DNA from: Streptomyces sp. NBC_00523 | GTDB lineage: Bacteria; Actinomycetota; Actinomycetes; Streptomycetales; Streptomycetaceae | NCBI RefSeq assembly: GCF_036346615.1 | Contig: NZ_CP107836.1 | Span: forward strand, 4,216,001 to 4,280,000 | DNA length: 64,000 bases | Direction: 5' to 3' | Part shown: positions 33,369 to 41,847 of the stretch, in pieces | Layout of the letters: the number at the start of each line of letters is the position of its first letter | Position numbering within the stretch: the stretch's first letter is position 1 | Position numbers and translations under genes: made by a program | The notes under the pieces: model-generated | Database searches by the model: none | Told to the model about the DNA's origin: nothing | The model's input: the letters and a program-made list of their open reading frames with translations, nothing else

Positions 33369-33965
33369 AGGTTCGCCAGGCGGGCTGGGTCTGCCGGTGG
33401 GCGGGCGTGAGGTGTCAGGACCCACGTAAGGGTCGTCCCCCTCCGGCTCCGGCCACGGGCTCGTCTGGACCGAGGGGCCCGGCTCCCGGGTCGGGGGCCA
33501 GGTGTCGGGGGCGGACGAGTCGGGGGCGGCGTACCGCGGAGGGCGGTGGCGGCCCGACATCGCGGCGGAGCCCAGAAGCATCAGCGCCCCACCCCCCGCG
33601 GCGAGCGCGACGCCCACGTCCAGGCCCGAGCCGTCGCCCGCGACGGCCAGGCTGTCCGTCACCTGGAAGACGCGGACCATCCACAGCACGGTGAACCCGA
33701 GCACCACCACGCCCGCGAGCGCGACGAGCGTACGGGAGCGCAGCACGACCCCCAGCACCGTCACGACCGCCGCGCACAGGAACGGCAGCCACAGCGAGCC
33801 GAACAGGCCGCCGGACTGCGTACCGGTCGCACCGGTGCCGGTGAAGAGGTCGCCCAGCCGGTAGTGCCGCCCGAGGCGGCCGTCGTACCAGTCACGGAAG
33901 GGGCTCAGCACGGCGGCCGCCGCTCCGGCGAGAGCGAGGACCGCACCGAGGACGTTGCGGATCAT
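33348..33965 (-). CDS. multi-pass membrane protein with Pro-rich tail
   Basis: The 205-residue protein has about four TM segments (4-24, 57-77, 85-105, 118-140) and a disordered Pro/Ser/Gly tail from 150. No family motif is recognised. The ATG at 33965 follows GGAGGT. Its final codons lie within the right arm of the inverted repeat at 33337-33368. It faces afsK convergently. Confidence 0.65.
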   Translation of the reverse strand: MIRNVLGAVLALAGAAAAVLSPFRDWYDGRLGRHYRLGDLFTGTGATGTQSGGLFGSLWLPFLCAAVVTVLGVVLRSRTLVALAGVVVLGFTVLWMVRVFQVTDSLAVAGDGSGLDVGVALAAGGGALMLLGSAAMSGRHRPPRYAAPDSSAPDTWPPTREPGPSVQTSPWPEPEGDDPYVGPDTSRPPTGRPSPPGEPPSPSGD

Positions 33966-34160
33966 GTCCGTACCTCCAGGACGCGCTCTCGCTCCGACGC
34001 TACGCCGCACGGGTTGCCCCCGCCACCAGACAGGGACGAGACCGTGACAGGGCCATGACCGGCCCGCCGGTCATCCGCGCCATGCTGTGGGATACGGTTC
34101 CGTGTCGCCCGGCCATCCGGCCGGTCACGGCGGAACACCACACAATCGGGGGCGGATTCG

Positions 34161-34697
34161 ATGAAACGGCAGCACGTCAAGCTGACGGTGGTCCTGGTCG
34201 CGGTGGTACTCGCGCTGACCGGCTTCTCCACCGGCAGCCACGGCAGCAAGAGCAGGAGCGGCAAGAGCCGCTCCAGCCACAGCAGCGGTGGCGGTTGCTC
34301 CAACGACAAGAAGAGCAACGGCACGTACCACGACACCGACTCCGGCACCCGCTACAACCGCACGTCGGGCGGCACCTCGGGCACCACCCGTACGTCCCCG
34401 ACCCCCACGGCCACCGCCGCCCCGAAGGCGTACGTCTTCCGCTGCGCCACCCCCGCGAAGGGCGCGGCCAAGGCGGTCACCACCTCCACGGTCCGCCTCA
34501 CCGCGACCGCGAGCGGCAGCCGCACGTACAACGTCGACGTGACCTTCCTCGACGCGTCCGGCATCGCGATCGACACGGGCCGCGCGACGGCGAAGGCGTC
34601 CGGCGGCGAGACGAAGACCGTGTCCGTGCCGATGGACCACCCGGACAAGGTCGCCCAGGTCGCGAAGTGCACGGTCACGGCGACGCCGGGCTACTGA
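34161..34697 (+). CDS. secreted protein with Ser/Thr-rich linker and FxLYD-like domain
   Basis: The 178-residue protein begins with a signal peptide (MKRQHVKLTVVLVAVVLALTG), then a Ser/Lys/Thr-rich linker (25-88), then a beta-sandwich-like domain (95-178; VRLTATASGSRTYNVDVTFLDASG), which resembles FxLYD domains of cell-surface proteins. There are Cys residues at about 95 and 171 that could pair. Function is unknown. Confidence 0.65.
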   Translation: MKRQHVKLTVVLVAVVLALTGFSTGSHGSKSRSGKSRSSHSSGGGCSNDKKSNGTYHDTDSGTRYNRTSGGTSGTTRTSPTPTATAAPKAYVFRCATPAKGAAKAVTTSTVRLTATASGSRTYNVDVTFLDASGIAIDTGRATAKASGGETKTVSVPMDHPDKVAQVAKCTVTATPGY

Positions 34698-34787
34698 GCG
34701 CGCCGCGCACACACGTAACGGCCGCGACGGCATCCCCTCCGCGCCGCCGCGGCCGTTCCCCCTACCCCCGTGGTCCCGCCAGATGGC

Positions 34788-34967
34788 TCAACGCGGATCC
34801 GGGCCCGTCATGTGGCTGTCGAGCGGCTTGATCTCGGGCTCGCCGGTCATGTGGCTGTCCAGCGGCTTGACCTTGGGCTCGCCGGTCATGTGGCTGTCCG
34901 TCGGCTCGACATCGCCGATGGTGCCGGGCTTCGGTGCGGTCAGCTTGGTCTTCTTGTCGTCGCTCAT
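34788..34967 (-). CDS. afsS: AfsS, small sigma-like activator of antibiotic production
   Basis: The 59-residue protein has three copies of a DSHMTG unit (TDSHMTGEPKVKPL, LDSHMTGEPEIKPL, LDSHMTGPDPR). This matches AfsS (AfsR2), a 63-residue Streptomyces protein with three TxDSHMxx-type repeats that stimulates secondary metabolite pathways. Its mechanism is not settled. It lies directly downstream of afsR on the same strand, as in S. coelicolor. The ATG at 34967 has GGAG nine bases upstream. Its transcription is expected to depend on phosphorylated AfsR. Confidence 0.9.
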   Translation of the reverse strand: MSDDKKTKLTAPKPGTIGDVEPTDSHMTGEPKVKPLDSHMTGEPEIKPLDSHMTGPDPR

Positions 34968-35006
34968 GTTGTGAACTCCGTTGCTGGGTGCATGGTTGGT
35001 CGGCAA

Positions 35007-35046
35007 AGCCCGTCCGGCTGTTCCCCCGTGGACTGCCGGACGGGCT
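35007..35046 (-). terminator. hairpin in the afsS leader (attenuator, or afsR terminator)
   Basis: A perfect 12-bp stem (AGCCCGTCCGGC) with a 16-base loop is followed by TTTGCC on the minus strand. It lies between the inferred afsS transcription start and the afsS ATG. It may be an attenuator, or it may end the afsR transcript. Its core repeats the one seen at 33261. Confidence 0.65.
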
Positions 35047-35115
35047 GTTCAGAGCCGTTCACCTTAGTGCGCGGTTCCCCTGTCGAATCGCCTGCCCCCC
35101 GACGCGACGTTTCGA

Positions 35116-35156
35116 CGGGTACGAGACTGCCGGGCGGCGATAAACGAACGATGAAC
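35116..35156 (-). promoter_or_regulatory. afsS promoter with AfsR/PhoP-type direct repeats
   Basis: On the minus strand GTTCATC (35150-35156) and GTTTATC (35139-35145) form direct repeats with an 11-base period, as in PHO boxes and the AfsR site of afsS. TACCCG (35116-35121) lies 17 bases further, a fair -10. The repeats would take the place of the -35. The site is just upstream of the afsR stop at 35163. Confidence 0.6.
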
Positions 35157-35162
35157 GCGGAG

Positions 35163-38129
35163 TCAGCGGGCCTGGGACGAGGTACGGGCGAGCAGGCCGC
35201 GCACCATGTCGCTCTCGGGCGCCTTCGCCTGGTCGAAGATCCCCAGCGCCTCCTGCCAGCAGACCTTGGCACGATCCGCCTGTCCTATGCCGTCCAGTGC
35301 CTGCCCCAGCACGGTCAGCACATTGGCCCGGCGCCAGTCGCCTCCCACGTGGAGCAGCACCGTCAGCGCCTGCTCGGAGTACTCGGCGGCCCGGGCCGGA
35401 CGCTCGGCCGCCAGATGCACCTCGGCCAGCCGGAAGAGGGTCATCCCCTCCCAGAGCCGCTGGCGGCTCTCCCGGAAGACGGACAGGGCCTCGGTGAGAC
35501 GCCCCTCGGCCTCGCTCTGCCGGCCCGCCCGGGTGAGGGCGAGGCCCAGTGCGTAACGGCCGTTCGCCAGGCGCAGGGTGAGTCCGAGACGGGCGTAGAG
35601 GTCGATGCCCCGGCCGGCCAGCTCGACGGCGCTGGCCGTCCGCCCGATGGCCAGATGGACGCGGGACAGATTGCACAGGGCGCTGGCCTCGCCGGCCTGG
35701 TTTCCGTCGGCCCGGAACGCGGCGATGGTCTGCTGGAGGAGGACTTCCGCCTCGTCGTGCTGATTGCGGTACGCGGCGATGATCCCGAGCTCGTTCGGTG
35801 CGTTGCAGTGGGTCCAGACGTCATCGACCGAGGTTCCGAGGGCCATGGCCCGCCGGGCTTCGTCCTCCGCCCTGTCGAAGCGGCCCGCGGTGCTGTGTAC
35901 CTGGGCGAGCGTCGTCCGCGCCCGTGCCTCGGAGCGGGCGTCACCGGCCACGGTCGCGGCATCCCGTACGGTCGTGGCGGCCGATTCGAACTGGCGTGAG
36001 TTGGCGCCGGATTCGGCGAGATCCTTGGCGGCGAGCAGGAGGTCCACCGCCCGCCGGACGGTTCCGGCGGCGCCGCTCTGCTGGACGCACGCGAGGAGCG
36101 GGCTCGCCTCCGCGTACAGCCAGTCGAGGGCCCGTCCGTGATCGGAGAACGACAGCCCGGGGCGGGCCGTGGGCTCCAGGTGGTCCACGGTGCGGTCCCC
36201 CGGCCGCTCCAGCGCGTACACCCCCGCCGCCGTGGCCAGGTAGAAGTCCAGCAGGCGCGACAGCGCCTCCTCGCGTTCGCCGGGCCGCTGTTCGTCCCGT
36301 TCCGCGCAGGAGCGCGCGTAGAGGCGGACCAGGTCGTGGTAGCGGTAGCGGCCGGGGGCGGCGGACTCGACCAGGGACGTGTCGACCAGGGCCTCCAGGA
36401 GGTCCTCCGCCGTGTGCGGGTCCCGGTCGAGGAGAGCGGCCGCGGCGGCGAGCGAGATGTCCGGGCCGTCCGCGAGGCCGAGGAGGCGGAAGGCGCGGGC
36501 CTGGGCCGGTTCCAGCTGGCCGTAGCCGAGTTCGAAGGTGGCCTTCACCGCGAGGTCGCCCGCCTGGAGCTCGTCCAGGCGGCGGCGCTCGTCGGCCAGC
36601 TTGGCGGCGAGGACCGACACGGTCCAGGTGCGGCGGGAGGCCAGCCGGGACGCGGCGATCCGGATCGCGAGGGGGAGGAAGCCGCAGGCGGCGACCACGT
36701 CGAGCGCGGCCTCCCGCTCCGAGCTGATCCGCTCCTCGCCGACGATCCGGGTGAAGAGCTGAAGCGCCTCCTCCGGCGACATCACGTCCAGGTCGACCAG
36801 ATGCGCCCCCGCCAGGTCGACCATCCGGACCCGGCTCGTCACGAGCGCCGCGCAGCCCTCCGTGCCGGGGAGCAACGGGCGGATCTGGGCGGCGTCGTGG
36901 GCGTTGTCCAGGAGGACCAGCACCCGGCGCCCGTCCAGCGTGGACCGGTAGAGCGCGGCGCGCTCGTCCAGCGTCTCCGGAATGGCCGAGTCCGCGGTCC
37001 CGAGCGCCCGCAGGAACGCGCCGAGCACCGTCTCCGGCTCGGCGGCCCGGGCCCCGGCGCCCTGGAGGTCGACGTACAGCTGCCCGTCCGGGAAGTGACG
37101 GCGGGCCCGGTGGGCGACGTGGACGGCGAGCGTGGTCTTGCCGACACCCCCGATCCCGGCCAGCGCGGAGACGGCCATCACGGACCCCTCCACCGTGGCG
37201 AGCCGGTCGCCCAGCTCGCGTACGAACGCGTCCCGGCCGGTGAAGTCCGGGACGGTCGCGGGCAGCTGGGCCGGGCGGACCGGCGCCGCGGCCGGGGCCG
37301 GTTCGTCGGCCGGACGGGCCAGCTCCTCGTCGGCGCGCAGGATGCGCTGCTGGAGCTGCGCCAGCTCCGCGCGCGGATCGACCCCCAGCTCCTCGGCGAG
37401 CAGCCGCCGGGTGTCCGCGTAGACGGCCAGCGCCTCCGCCTGCCGGCCGCTGCGGTACAGGGCCACCATCAGGAGCTCGCGCAGCCGCTCCCGCAGGGGG
37501 TGCGCGGCGGTGAGCGCGGTCAGTTCGGAGACCGCCTCCGCGTGGCAGCCGGCCTCCAGGTCCAGATCGAGGCGGGTCTCGGTGAGCTGGAGCCGCCACT
37601 CCTCCAGGCGGGTGCGCTGGTACTCGGCGTACGGGCCGGGCACGGAGGCCAGCGCCTCGCCGTCCCACAGCCCGAGCGCCTTGTTGAGGAGGGCCCGCGC
37701 CGCGTCCCGGTCGCCGCCCGCCCGCGCCTTCTCCGCGCCGGACGCCAGCTCCTGAGCCACGGTCAGGTCCAGCGCGTCGGCGCCGGTGCGCATCGCGTAG
37801 CCGCCGGAGTCGCTGACCAGCGTCTCGGGGCCGAGGACCTTGCGCAGCCGGGAGGCGTAGGTGCGTACGGCGGCCAGCGCCTGCGAGGGCGGCTCGTCGC
37901 CCCAGATGCCGTCGATGAGCTCGGCGGCCGTCGCCGTGTGCCCGCCGCGCAGCAGCAGCGCGGTCAGCAGCGCGCGCTGCTGCGGCGAACCGGACGCCAG
38001 TGCCTCGCCGCCCCGGTGGACCCGGACCGGGCCGAGTACGGAGAAGTGCAGCACGGCCTCGTCCTCCGGGCCCCGCTCGGGGGTCCGCTGCTGCGGAACG
38101 CGTACCCGTGGCCCGTCGACACGGCCCAT
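35163..38129 (-). CDS. afsR: AfsR, SARP/NB-ARC/TPR pleiotropic regulator
   Basis: The 988-residue protein has a SARP winged helix (about 25-115; FSVLGPVRVHRGG, SPQQRALLTALLLRGG, YASRLRKVLG), a bacterial transcriptional activation domain (120-270), an NB-ARC ATPase (Walker A AGIGGVGKTT near 322-330; Walker B RVLVLLDNA) and C-terminal TPRs (about 640-985). AfsR is phosphorylated by AfsK and activates afsS, coupling to antibiotic production. Length is close to the S. coelicolor protein (993). The ATG at 38129 has AGGAGG six bases upstream; the frame upstream has no such site. Confidence 0.93.
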   Translation of the reverse strand: MGRVDGPRVRVPQQRTPERGPEDEAVLHFSVLGPVRVHRGGEALASGSPQQRALLTALLLRGGHTATAAELIDGIWGDEPPSQALAAVRTYASRLRKVLGPETLVSDSGGYAMRTGADALDLTVAQELASGAEKARAGGDRDAARALLNKALGLWDGEALASVPGPYAEYQRTRLEEWRLQLTETRLDLDLEAGCHAEAVSELTALTAAHPLRERLRELLMVALYRSGRQAEALAVYADTRRLLAEELGVDPRAELAQLQQRILRADEELARPADEPAPAAAPVRPAQLPATVPDFTGRDAFVRELGDRLATVEGSVMAVSALAGIGGVGKTTLAVHVAHRARRHFPDGQLYVDLQGAGARAAEPETVLGAFLRALGTADSAIPETLDERAALYRSTLDGRRVLVLLDNAHDAAQIRPLLPGTEGCAALVTSRVRMVDLAGAHLVDLDVMSPEEALQLFTRIVGEERISSEREAALDVVAACGFLPLAIRIAASRLASRRTWTVSVLAAKLADERRRLDELQAGDLAVKATFELGYGQLEPAQARAFRLLGLADGPDISLAAAAALLDRDPHTAEDLLEALVDTSLVESAAPGRYRYHDLVRLYARSCAERDEQRPGEREEALSRLLDFYLATAAGVYALERPGDRTVDHLEPTARPGLSFSDHGRALDWLYAEASPLLACVQQSGAAGTVRRAVDLLLAAKDLAESGANSRQFESAATTVRDAATVAGDARSEARARTTLAQVHSTAGRFDRAEDEARRAMALGTSVDDVWTHCNAPNELGIIAAYRNQHDEAEVLLQQTIAAFRADGNQAGEASALCNLSRVHLAIGRTASAVELAGRGIDLYARLGLTLRLANGRYALGLALTRAGRQSEAEGRLTEALSVFRESRQRLWEGMTLFRLAEVHLAAERPARAAEYSEQALTVLLHVGGDWRRANVLTVLGQALDGIGQADRAKVCWQEALGIFDQAKAPESDMVRGLLARTSSQAR

Positions 38130-38320
38130 TGCTGCCTCCTGTCCTGCCTGCGCACGGCCCGGCACGGTCACTGTGTCCGGATCGGTCATAGGCCGTCCGG
38201 ATTGCTCCATACCGTTGATATCGCCGTCAACAGTCTGCCTTGTGAAGGGTCGGCCCGTCAGCAACGGATGACTCTCTGCACAAGCCCTCGACAACGATTC
38301 GGAACGGCCCGCGCACGGGC

Positions 38321-38362
38321 AGGAGCCCCGCTCCTCCGCCGGTGCGGAGGAGCGGGGCTCCT
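38321..38362. terminator. terminator of the cold-shock gene
   Basis: A perfect 19-bp stem (AGGAGCCCCGCTCCTCCGC and complement) with a 4-base loop lies 43 bases after the cold-shock stop. No T-run is present. Confidence 0.85.
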
Positions 38363-38404
38363 TGGGTACTGCTCTTACCGGCCGCGATCGGCCGACCCGG
38401 GCAA

Positions 38405-38608
38405 CTAGGCCGGGGTGACGTTCTCAGCCTGCGGACCCTTGGGGCCCTGAGTGACGTCGAAGTTCACGACCTGGTTCTCCTCGAGGGAGCGGAACCCGGA
38501 CGCGTTGATCGCGGAGTAGTGGACGAAGACATCCGGGCCGCCGCCGTCCTGGGCGATGAAGCCGAAGCCCTTTTCAGCGTTGAACCACTTGACGGTTCCG
38601 GTAGCCAT
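38405..38608 (-). CDS. cold-shock domain protein (CspA family)
   Basis: The 67-residue protein is a full cold-shock OB fold with both RNA-binding motifs: KGFGFI (RNP1) and VFVHY (RNP2). It starts MATGTVKWFNAEKGFGF and ends GPQAENVTPA. It binds single-stranded RNA/DNA and melts RNA structure. AGGAGGG lies four bases before the ATG. A leader of about 130 bases with a terminator-like hairpin precedes it. The gene is alone between afsR and mqnA. Confidence 0.95.
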   Translation of the reverse strand: MATGTVKWFNAEKGFGFIAQDGGGPDVFVHYSAINASGFRSLEENQVVNFDVTQGPKGPQAENVTPA

Positions 38609-38662
38609 AAGCCCTCCTTGGGCCAAAGGGTTGCCCTGCTCCAGAACCTGCAATGAAGTCTG

Positions 38663-38702
38663 AAAACTACAAAAGCCTGCGGGGTTACATGCTCCGCAGG
38701 CT
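38663..38702 (-). promoter_or_regulatory. hairpin plus T-rich tract in the cold-shock leader
   Basis: On the minus strand a 9-bp stem (AGCCTGCGG and complement, 38674-38682 and 38694-38702) is followed by TTTTGTAGTTTT (38663-38674). This is the form of an intrinsic terminator, which is rare here, placed about 55 bases before the gene. TAGGCT at 38741-38746 is a candidate -10 upstream of it. Confidence 0.65.
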
Positions 38703-38892
38703 CTGTACTGCAAGGGAAACCAAACTGCAACTTGCCGTCGAGCCTAGCACGCAGCGTGTGCGTAGGGGTAGAGGGAAAGATCACTTCACCCGGATGTTTG
38801 ACGGCCGCCCGGATGAGCCATCCGAGAGGGCCTTCCCGTGCGCCGCGGCCCCCGGTGGGGCGGCCGCGAAGGTACGGGTCTAGCCTCGCGAT

Positions 38893-39771
38893 GTGGACAA
38901 TTCAACCGTTTCAAACGTCGCGGGCGACGACCGTCGCCCCCGGCCGCGCGTCGGCCACATCCAGTTCCTCAACTGCCTTCCCCTCTACTGGGGGCTGGCA
39001 CGCACCGGAACCCTGCTCGACCTGGAGCTGTCGAAGGACACCCCCGAGAAGCTCAGCGAGCAACTGGTCAGGGGCGAGCTCGACATCGCCCCCGTCACCC
39101 TCGTCGAGTTCCTGCGCAACGCGGACGACCTGGTCGCGTTCCCCGACATCGCGGTCGGCTGCGACGGCCCCGTCATGTCGTGCGTGATCGTCTCGCAGCG
39201 CCCCCTGGAGGACCTGGACCGGGCCCGGGTCGCCCTCGGCTCGACCTCCCGCACCTCCGTACGGCTGGCGCGGCTGCTGCTCGCCGAGCGGTACGGAGTC
39301 ACCCCCGACTACTACACCTGCCCGCCCGACCTGGGCCTGATGATGCAGGAGGCGGACGCCGCCGTCCTCATCGGTGACGCGGCCCTCCGCGCCAACCTGC
39401 ACGACGCCCCCCGCCTCGGGCTCCAGGTCCACGACCTGGGCGCGATGTGGAAGGAGTGGACGGGCCTGCCGTTCGTCTTCGCCGTCTGGGCCGCGCGCAA
39501 GGACTACCTGGCGGCCGAGCCCACCGCGGTGAAGCAGGTCCACGAGGCGTTCCTCGCCTCCCGTGACCTGTCCCTGGAGGAGGTCACCAAGGTCGCCGAG
39601 CAGGCGGCGCGCTGGGAGGCGTTCGACGCGGAGGTCCTGGAGCGCTACTTCACGACGCTCGACTTCCGCTTCGGCCCGGACCAGCTGGCGGGCGTCCAGG
39701 AGTTCGCCCGCCGCACCGGCGAGGCGGCGGGCTTCCCGGCCGACGTGAAGGTGGAGCTCCTCGGCGGATGA
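38893..39771 (+). CDS. mqnA: chorismate dehydratase MqnA
   Basis: The 292-residue protein belongs to the periplasmic-binding-fold MqnA/MqnD family: GHIQFLNCLPLYWGL at the start, DIAPVTLVEFLRNADDL, CVIVSQRPLEDL and GDAAL. MqnA removes water from chorismate to give 3-enolpyruvylbenzoate, the first step of the futalosine route to menaquinone. The GTG at 38893 has no ribosome site, but TAGCCT at 38881-38886 is seven bases upstream, so the mRNA may be leaderless. mqnC lies 2 kb downstream, separated by a kinase gene. Confidence 0.93.
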   Translation: MDNSTVSNVAGDDRRPRPRVGHIQFLNCLPLYWGLARTGTLLDLELSKDTPEKLSEQLVRGELDIAPVTLVEFLRNADDLVAFPDIAVGCDGPVMSCVIVSQRPLEDLDRARVALGSTSRTSVRLARLLLAERYGVTPDYYTCPPDLGLMMQEADAAVLIGDAALRANLHDAPRLGLQVHDLGAMWKEWTGLPFVFAVWAARKDYLAAEPTAVKQVHEAFLASRDLSLEEVTKVAEQAARWEAFDAEVLERYFTTLDFRFGPDQLAGVQEFARRTGEAAGFPADVKVELLGG

Positions 39772-40011
39772 GAACATCCCGCCGCCGGGGAATGGCATTT
39801 TCGATTTGTTGAACATGCGATGAATGGTGGATTGCGCAATCGGTCATCGGCGGGACCGGCGCATTCACGCCTTTTATCGCGGTGAATGACGTCGTTCGTT
39901 CCCTTGGGGGCGAAATCGGCGGATGGTTTCTCCCGTGACCGGACGAGACTTCGCGGACACGAACTAGGCTTCGGTCGGAGGTCCGGCCGGTTCACAGGGG
40001 GAGTTCTTGAT

Positions 40012-41775
40012 ATGCAGCCGCTGGAAGCCGGGGAACCGCTCAGCATCGGCTCCTACCGGCTGCTGGGCAGACTCGGCGCCGGCGGCATGGGCCGGGTCTA
40101 CCTCGGGCGCAGCGCGGGCGGCCGTACGGTCGCCGTCAAGGTCGTCCACCCGCACTTCGCGCTCGACGAGCAGTTCCGCGCCCGCTTCCGGCGCGAGGTG
40201 GAGGCGGCCCGGCGGATCGGCGCCCAGTGGACCGCGCCCGTCCTGGACGCCGACCCGGACGCCCCCGTCCCCTGGATCGCCACCGGTTACGTGGCGGGCC
40301 CGCCGCTCTCCGCGGCCGTCACCGAGCACGGCCCGCTGCCCGAGCACGCGGTCCGGGTGCTGGGCGCCGGTCTCGGCGAGGCGCTGGCCGCGGTGCACGA
40401 GCGGGGCCTGATCCACCGGGACGTGAAGCCGTCCAACGTCCTGCTCGCCCTGGACGGCCCCCGCCTGATCGACTTCGGCATCGCCCGGGCCATCGACGCG
40501 ACCGCCTCCCTCACCTCCACCGGGGTCTCCGTCGGCTCGCCGGGCTACATGGCGCCGGAGCAGATCCGGGGCACCGACCTCTCCGGCGCGGCCGACATCT
40601 TCTCGCTGGGCGCGGTCCTGGCCTACGCGGCGACCGGCTCCGCACCGTTCCTCGGCGACTCCTCGGCCGTCCTCCTCTACAAGGTCGTCCACGAGGAACC
40701 GGAGCTGGGCGATCTGGAGGGCGGTCTGCGCGAGACCATCGCCGCCTGCCTGGCCAAGGACCCGGAGCGGCGGCCCACCCCGGACGAGCTGGCCCGCCGG
40801 CTGCTGCCCGGCGGCGCGGCGGCGGCGGTCGCGGCGGGCTGGCTGCCCGGTCCGCTGGTCCGCGAGGTCAGCAGCTCGGCGGTGGCGCTGCTGGACCTGG
40901 AACCGCAGGAGGCCCCGGTGCAGTCGGGGCCGGTGCCGTTCAGCGACCCGTCGCTGGGGGCGGGGATCGGCGAGCCCGCGTCCGGGGCGGGCGAACCCTC
41001 CGGGGGCCCGTACGGCTCGCCCGCCGCAGCGCTCGGCGTCTTCGGCCCGCCGGTCGACCCGCCGCACCCCCCGACCGCCGGGGCCGACGGGCTGCCGGGG
41101 CAGCGGACCGGGGGCCGGAGCCTGACCCTGGGCGCGACGGCGGGCGGCGACGGGGCGGGACGGCGGCGCGTCAGCTGCACGCTCGCGCTCGCGGTGGCCG
41201 GGGCGCTGGCCGCGGTGACGATGGGCGGCGCCTTCTGGCTGGACCTGATGCCGGGCACGGGCGGCGACACCGGCAACGTCGGGCAGGCACCGCCCGCCAC
41301 CTCCGGAGAGCCCTCGCCGCCGAAGGACTCGGACACGGGCTCGGCGACGAAGGGCCCGACGGCCAGCCCGACGAAGAGCCCGGCGCCCCCGGGCGGGGCC
41401 GCCGAACTGCCCGACGCGTTCGTCGGCACCTGGACGGGCCCGCTCACCGAGAAGACCACGGGCGAACCGCACGGCACGCTCACCGCGGTCTTCACCAAGG
41501 GCCGCAAGGGCACGGACGTGGTCCGCCTGACCACCTCCCTCTCCATGGGCTTCGAGATCACCTGCCACAGCGTCGCCACCCTCACCACCGCCTCCGACGA
41601 CGAGTTGAAGCTGCGCGAGCGCGCCGACCCGGACCGCCCGAGCACCGCGGGGCTCTGCACCACCACCCCGGCCGACCTCCACTTCACCCGCGCCTCCGAC
41701 GGCACGCTCCGCTTCCGCTCCGACGAGAGGGGCGCGGGACTCCCGTACGGCACGCTCACCCGGTCCGACGGCTGA
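40012..41775 (+). CDS. receptor-type Ser/Thr protein kinase
   Basis: The 587-residue protein has an N-terminal Hanks kinase domain (13-270): Gly loop GRLGAGGMGRVY, Lys43, HRDVKPSN (135-142), DFG (154-156). A Pro/Gly-rich juxtamembrane region follows, then one TM helix (about 387-408), a Ser/Thr/Pro linker, and a small C-terminal beta domain (about 465-587; VGTWTGPLTEKTTGEPHGTLTAVF, with a Cys pair). The outside domain may sense a ligand; it is not a PASTA domain. The start ATG at 40012 follows GGGGGAG. It sits between mqnA and mqnC, but a role in menaquinone synthesis is not implied by sequence. Confidence 0.87.
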   Translation: MQPLEAGEPLSIGSYRLLGRLGAGGMGRVYLGRSAGGRTVAVKVVHPHFALDEQFRARFRREVEAARRIGAQWTAPVLDADPDAPVPWIATGYVAGPPLSAAVTEHGPLPEHAVRVLGAGLGEALAAVHERGLIHRDVKPSNVLLALDGPRLIDFGIARAIDATASLTSTGVSVGSPGYMAPEQIRGTDLSGAADIFSLGAVLAYAATGSAPFLGDSSAVLLYKVVHEEPELGDLEGGLRETIAACLAKDPERRPTPDELARRLLPGGAAAAVAAGWLPGPLVREVSSSAVALLDLEPQEAPVQSGPVPFSDPSLGAGIGEPASGAGEPSGGPYGSPAAALGVFGPPVDPPHPPTAGADGLPGQRTGGRSLTLGATAGGDGAGRRRVSCTLALAVAGALAAVTMGGAFWLDLMPGTGGDTGNVGQAPPATSGEPSPPKDSDTGSATKGPTASPTKSPAPPGGAAELPDAFVGTWTGPLTEKTTGEPHGTLTAVFTKGRKGTDVVRLTTSLSMGFEITCHSVATLTTASDDELKLRERADPDRPSTAGLCTTTPADLHFTRASDGTLRFRSDERGAGLPYGTLTRSDG

Positions 41776-41847
41776 AGCCCAACCCCCCTGGCGTACGCTG
41801 AACCGGTCCGTAGATCCGTTGAAAAACCGCCGAAAGGTGACAGCCCG

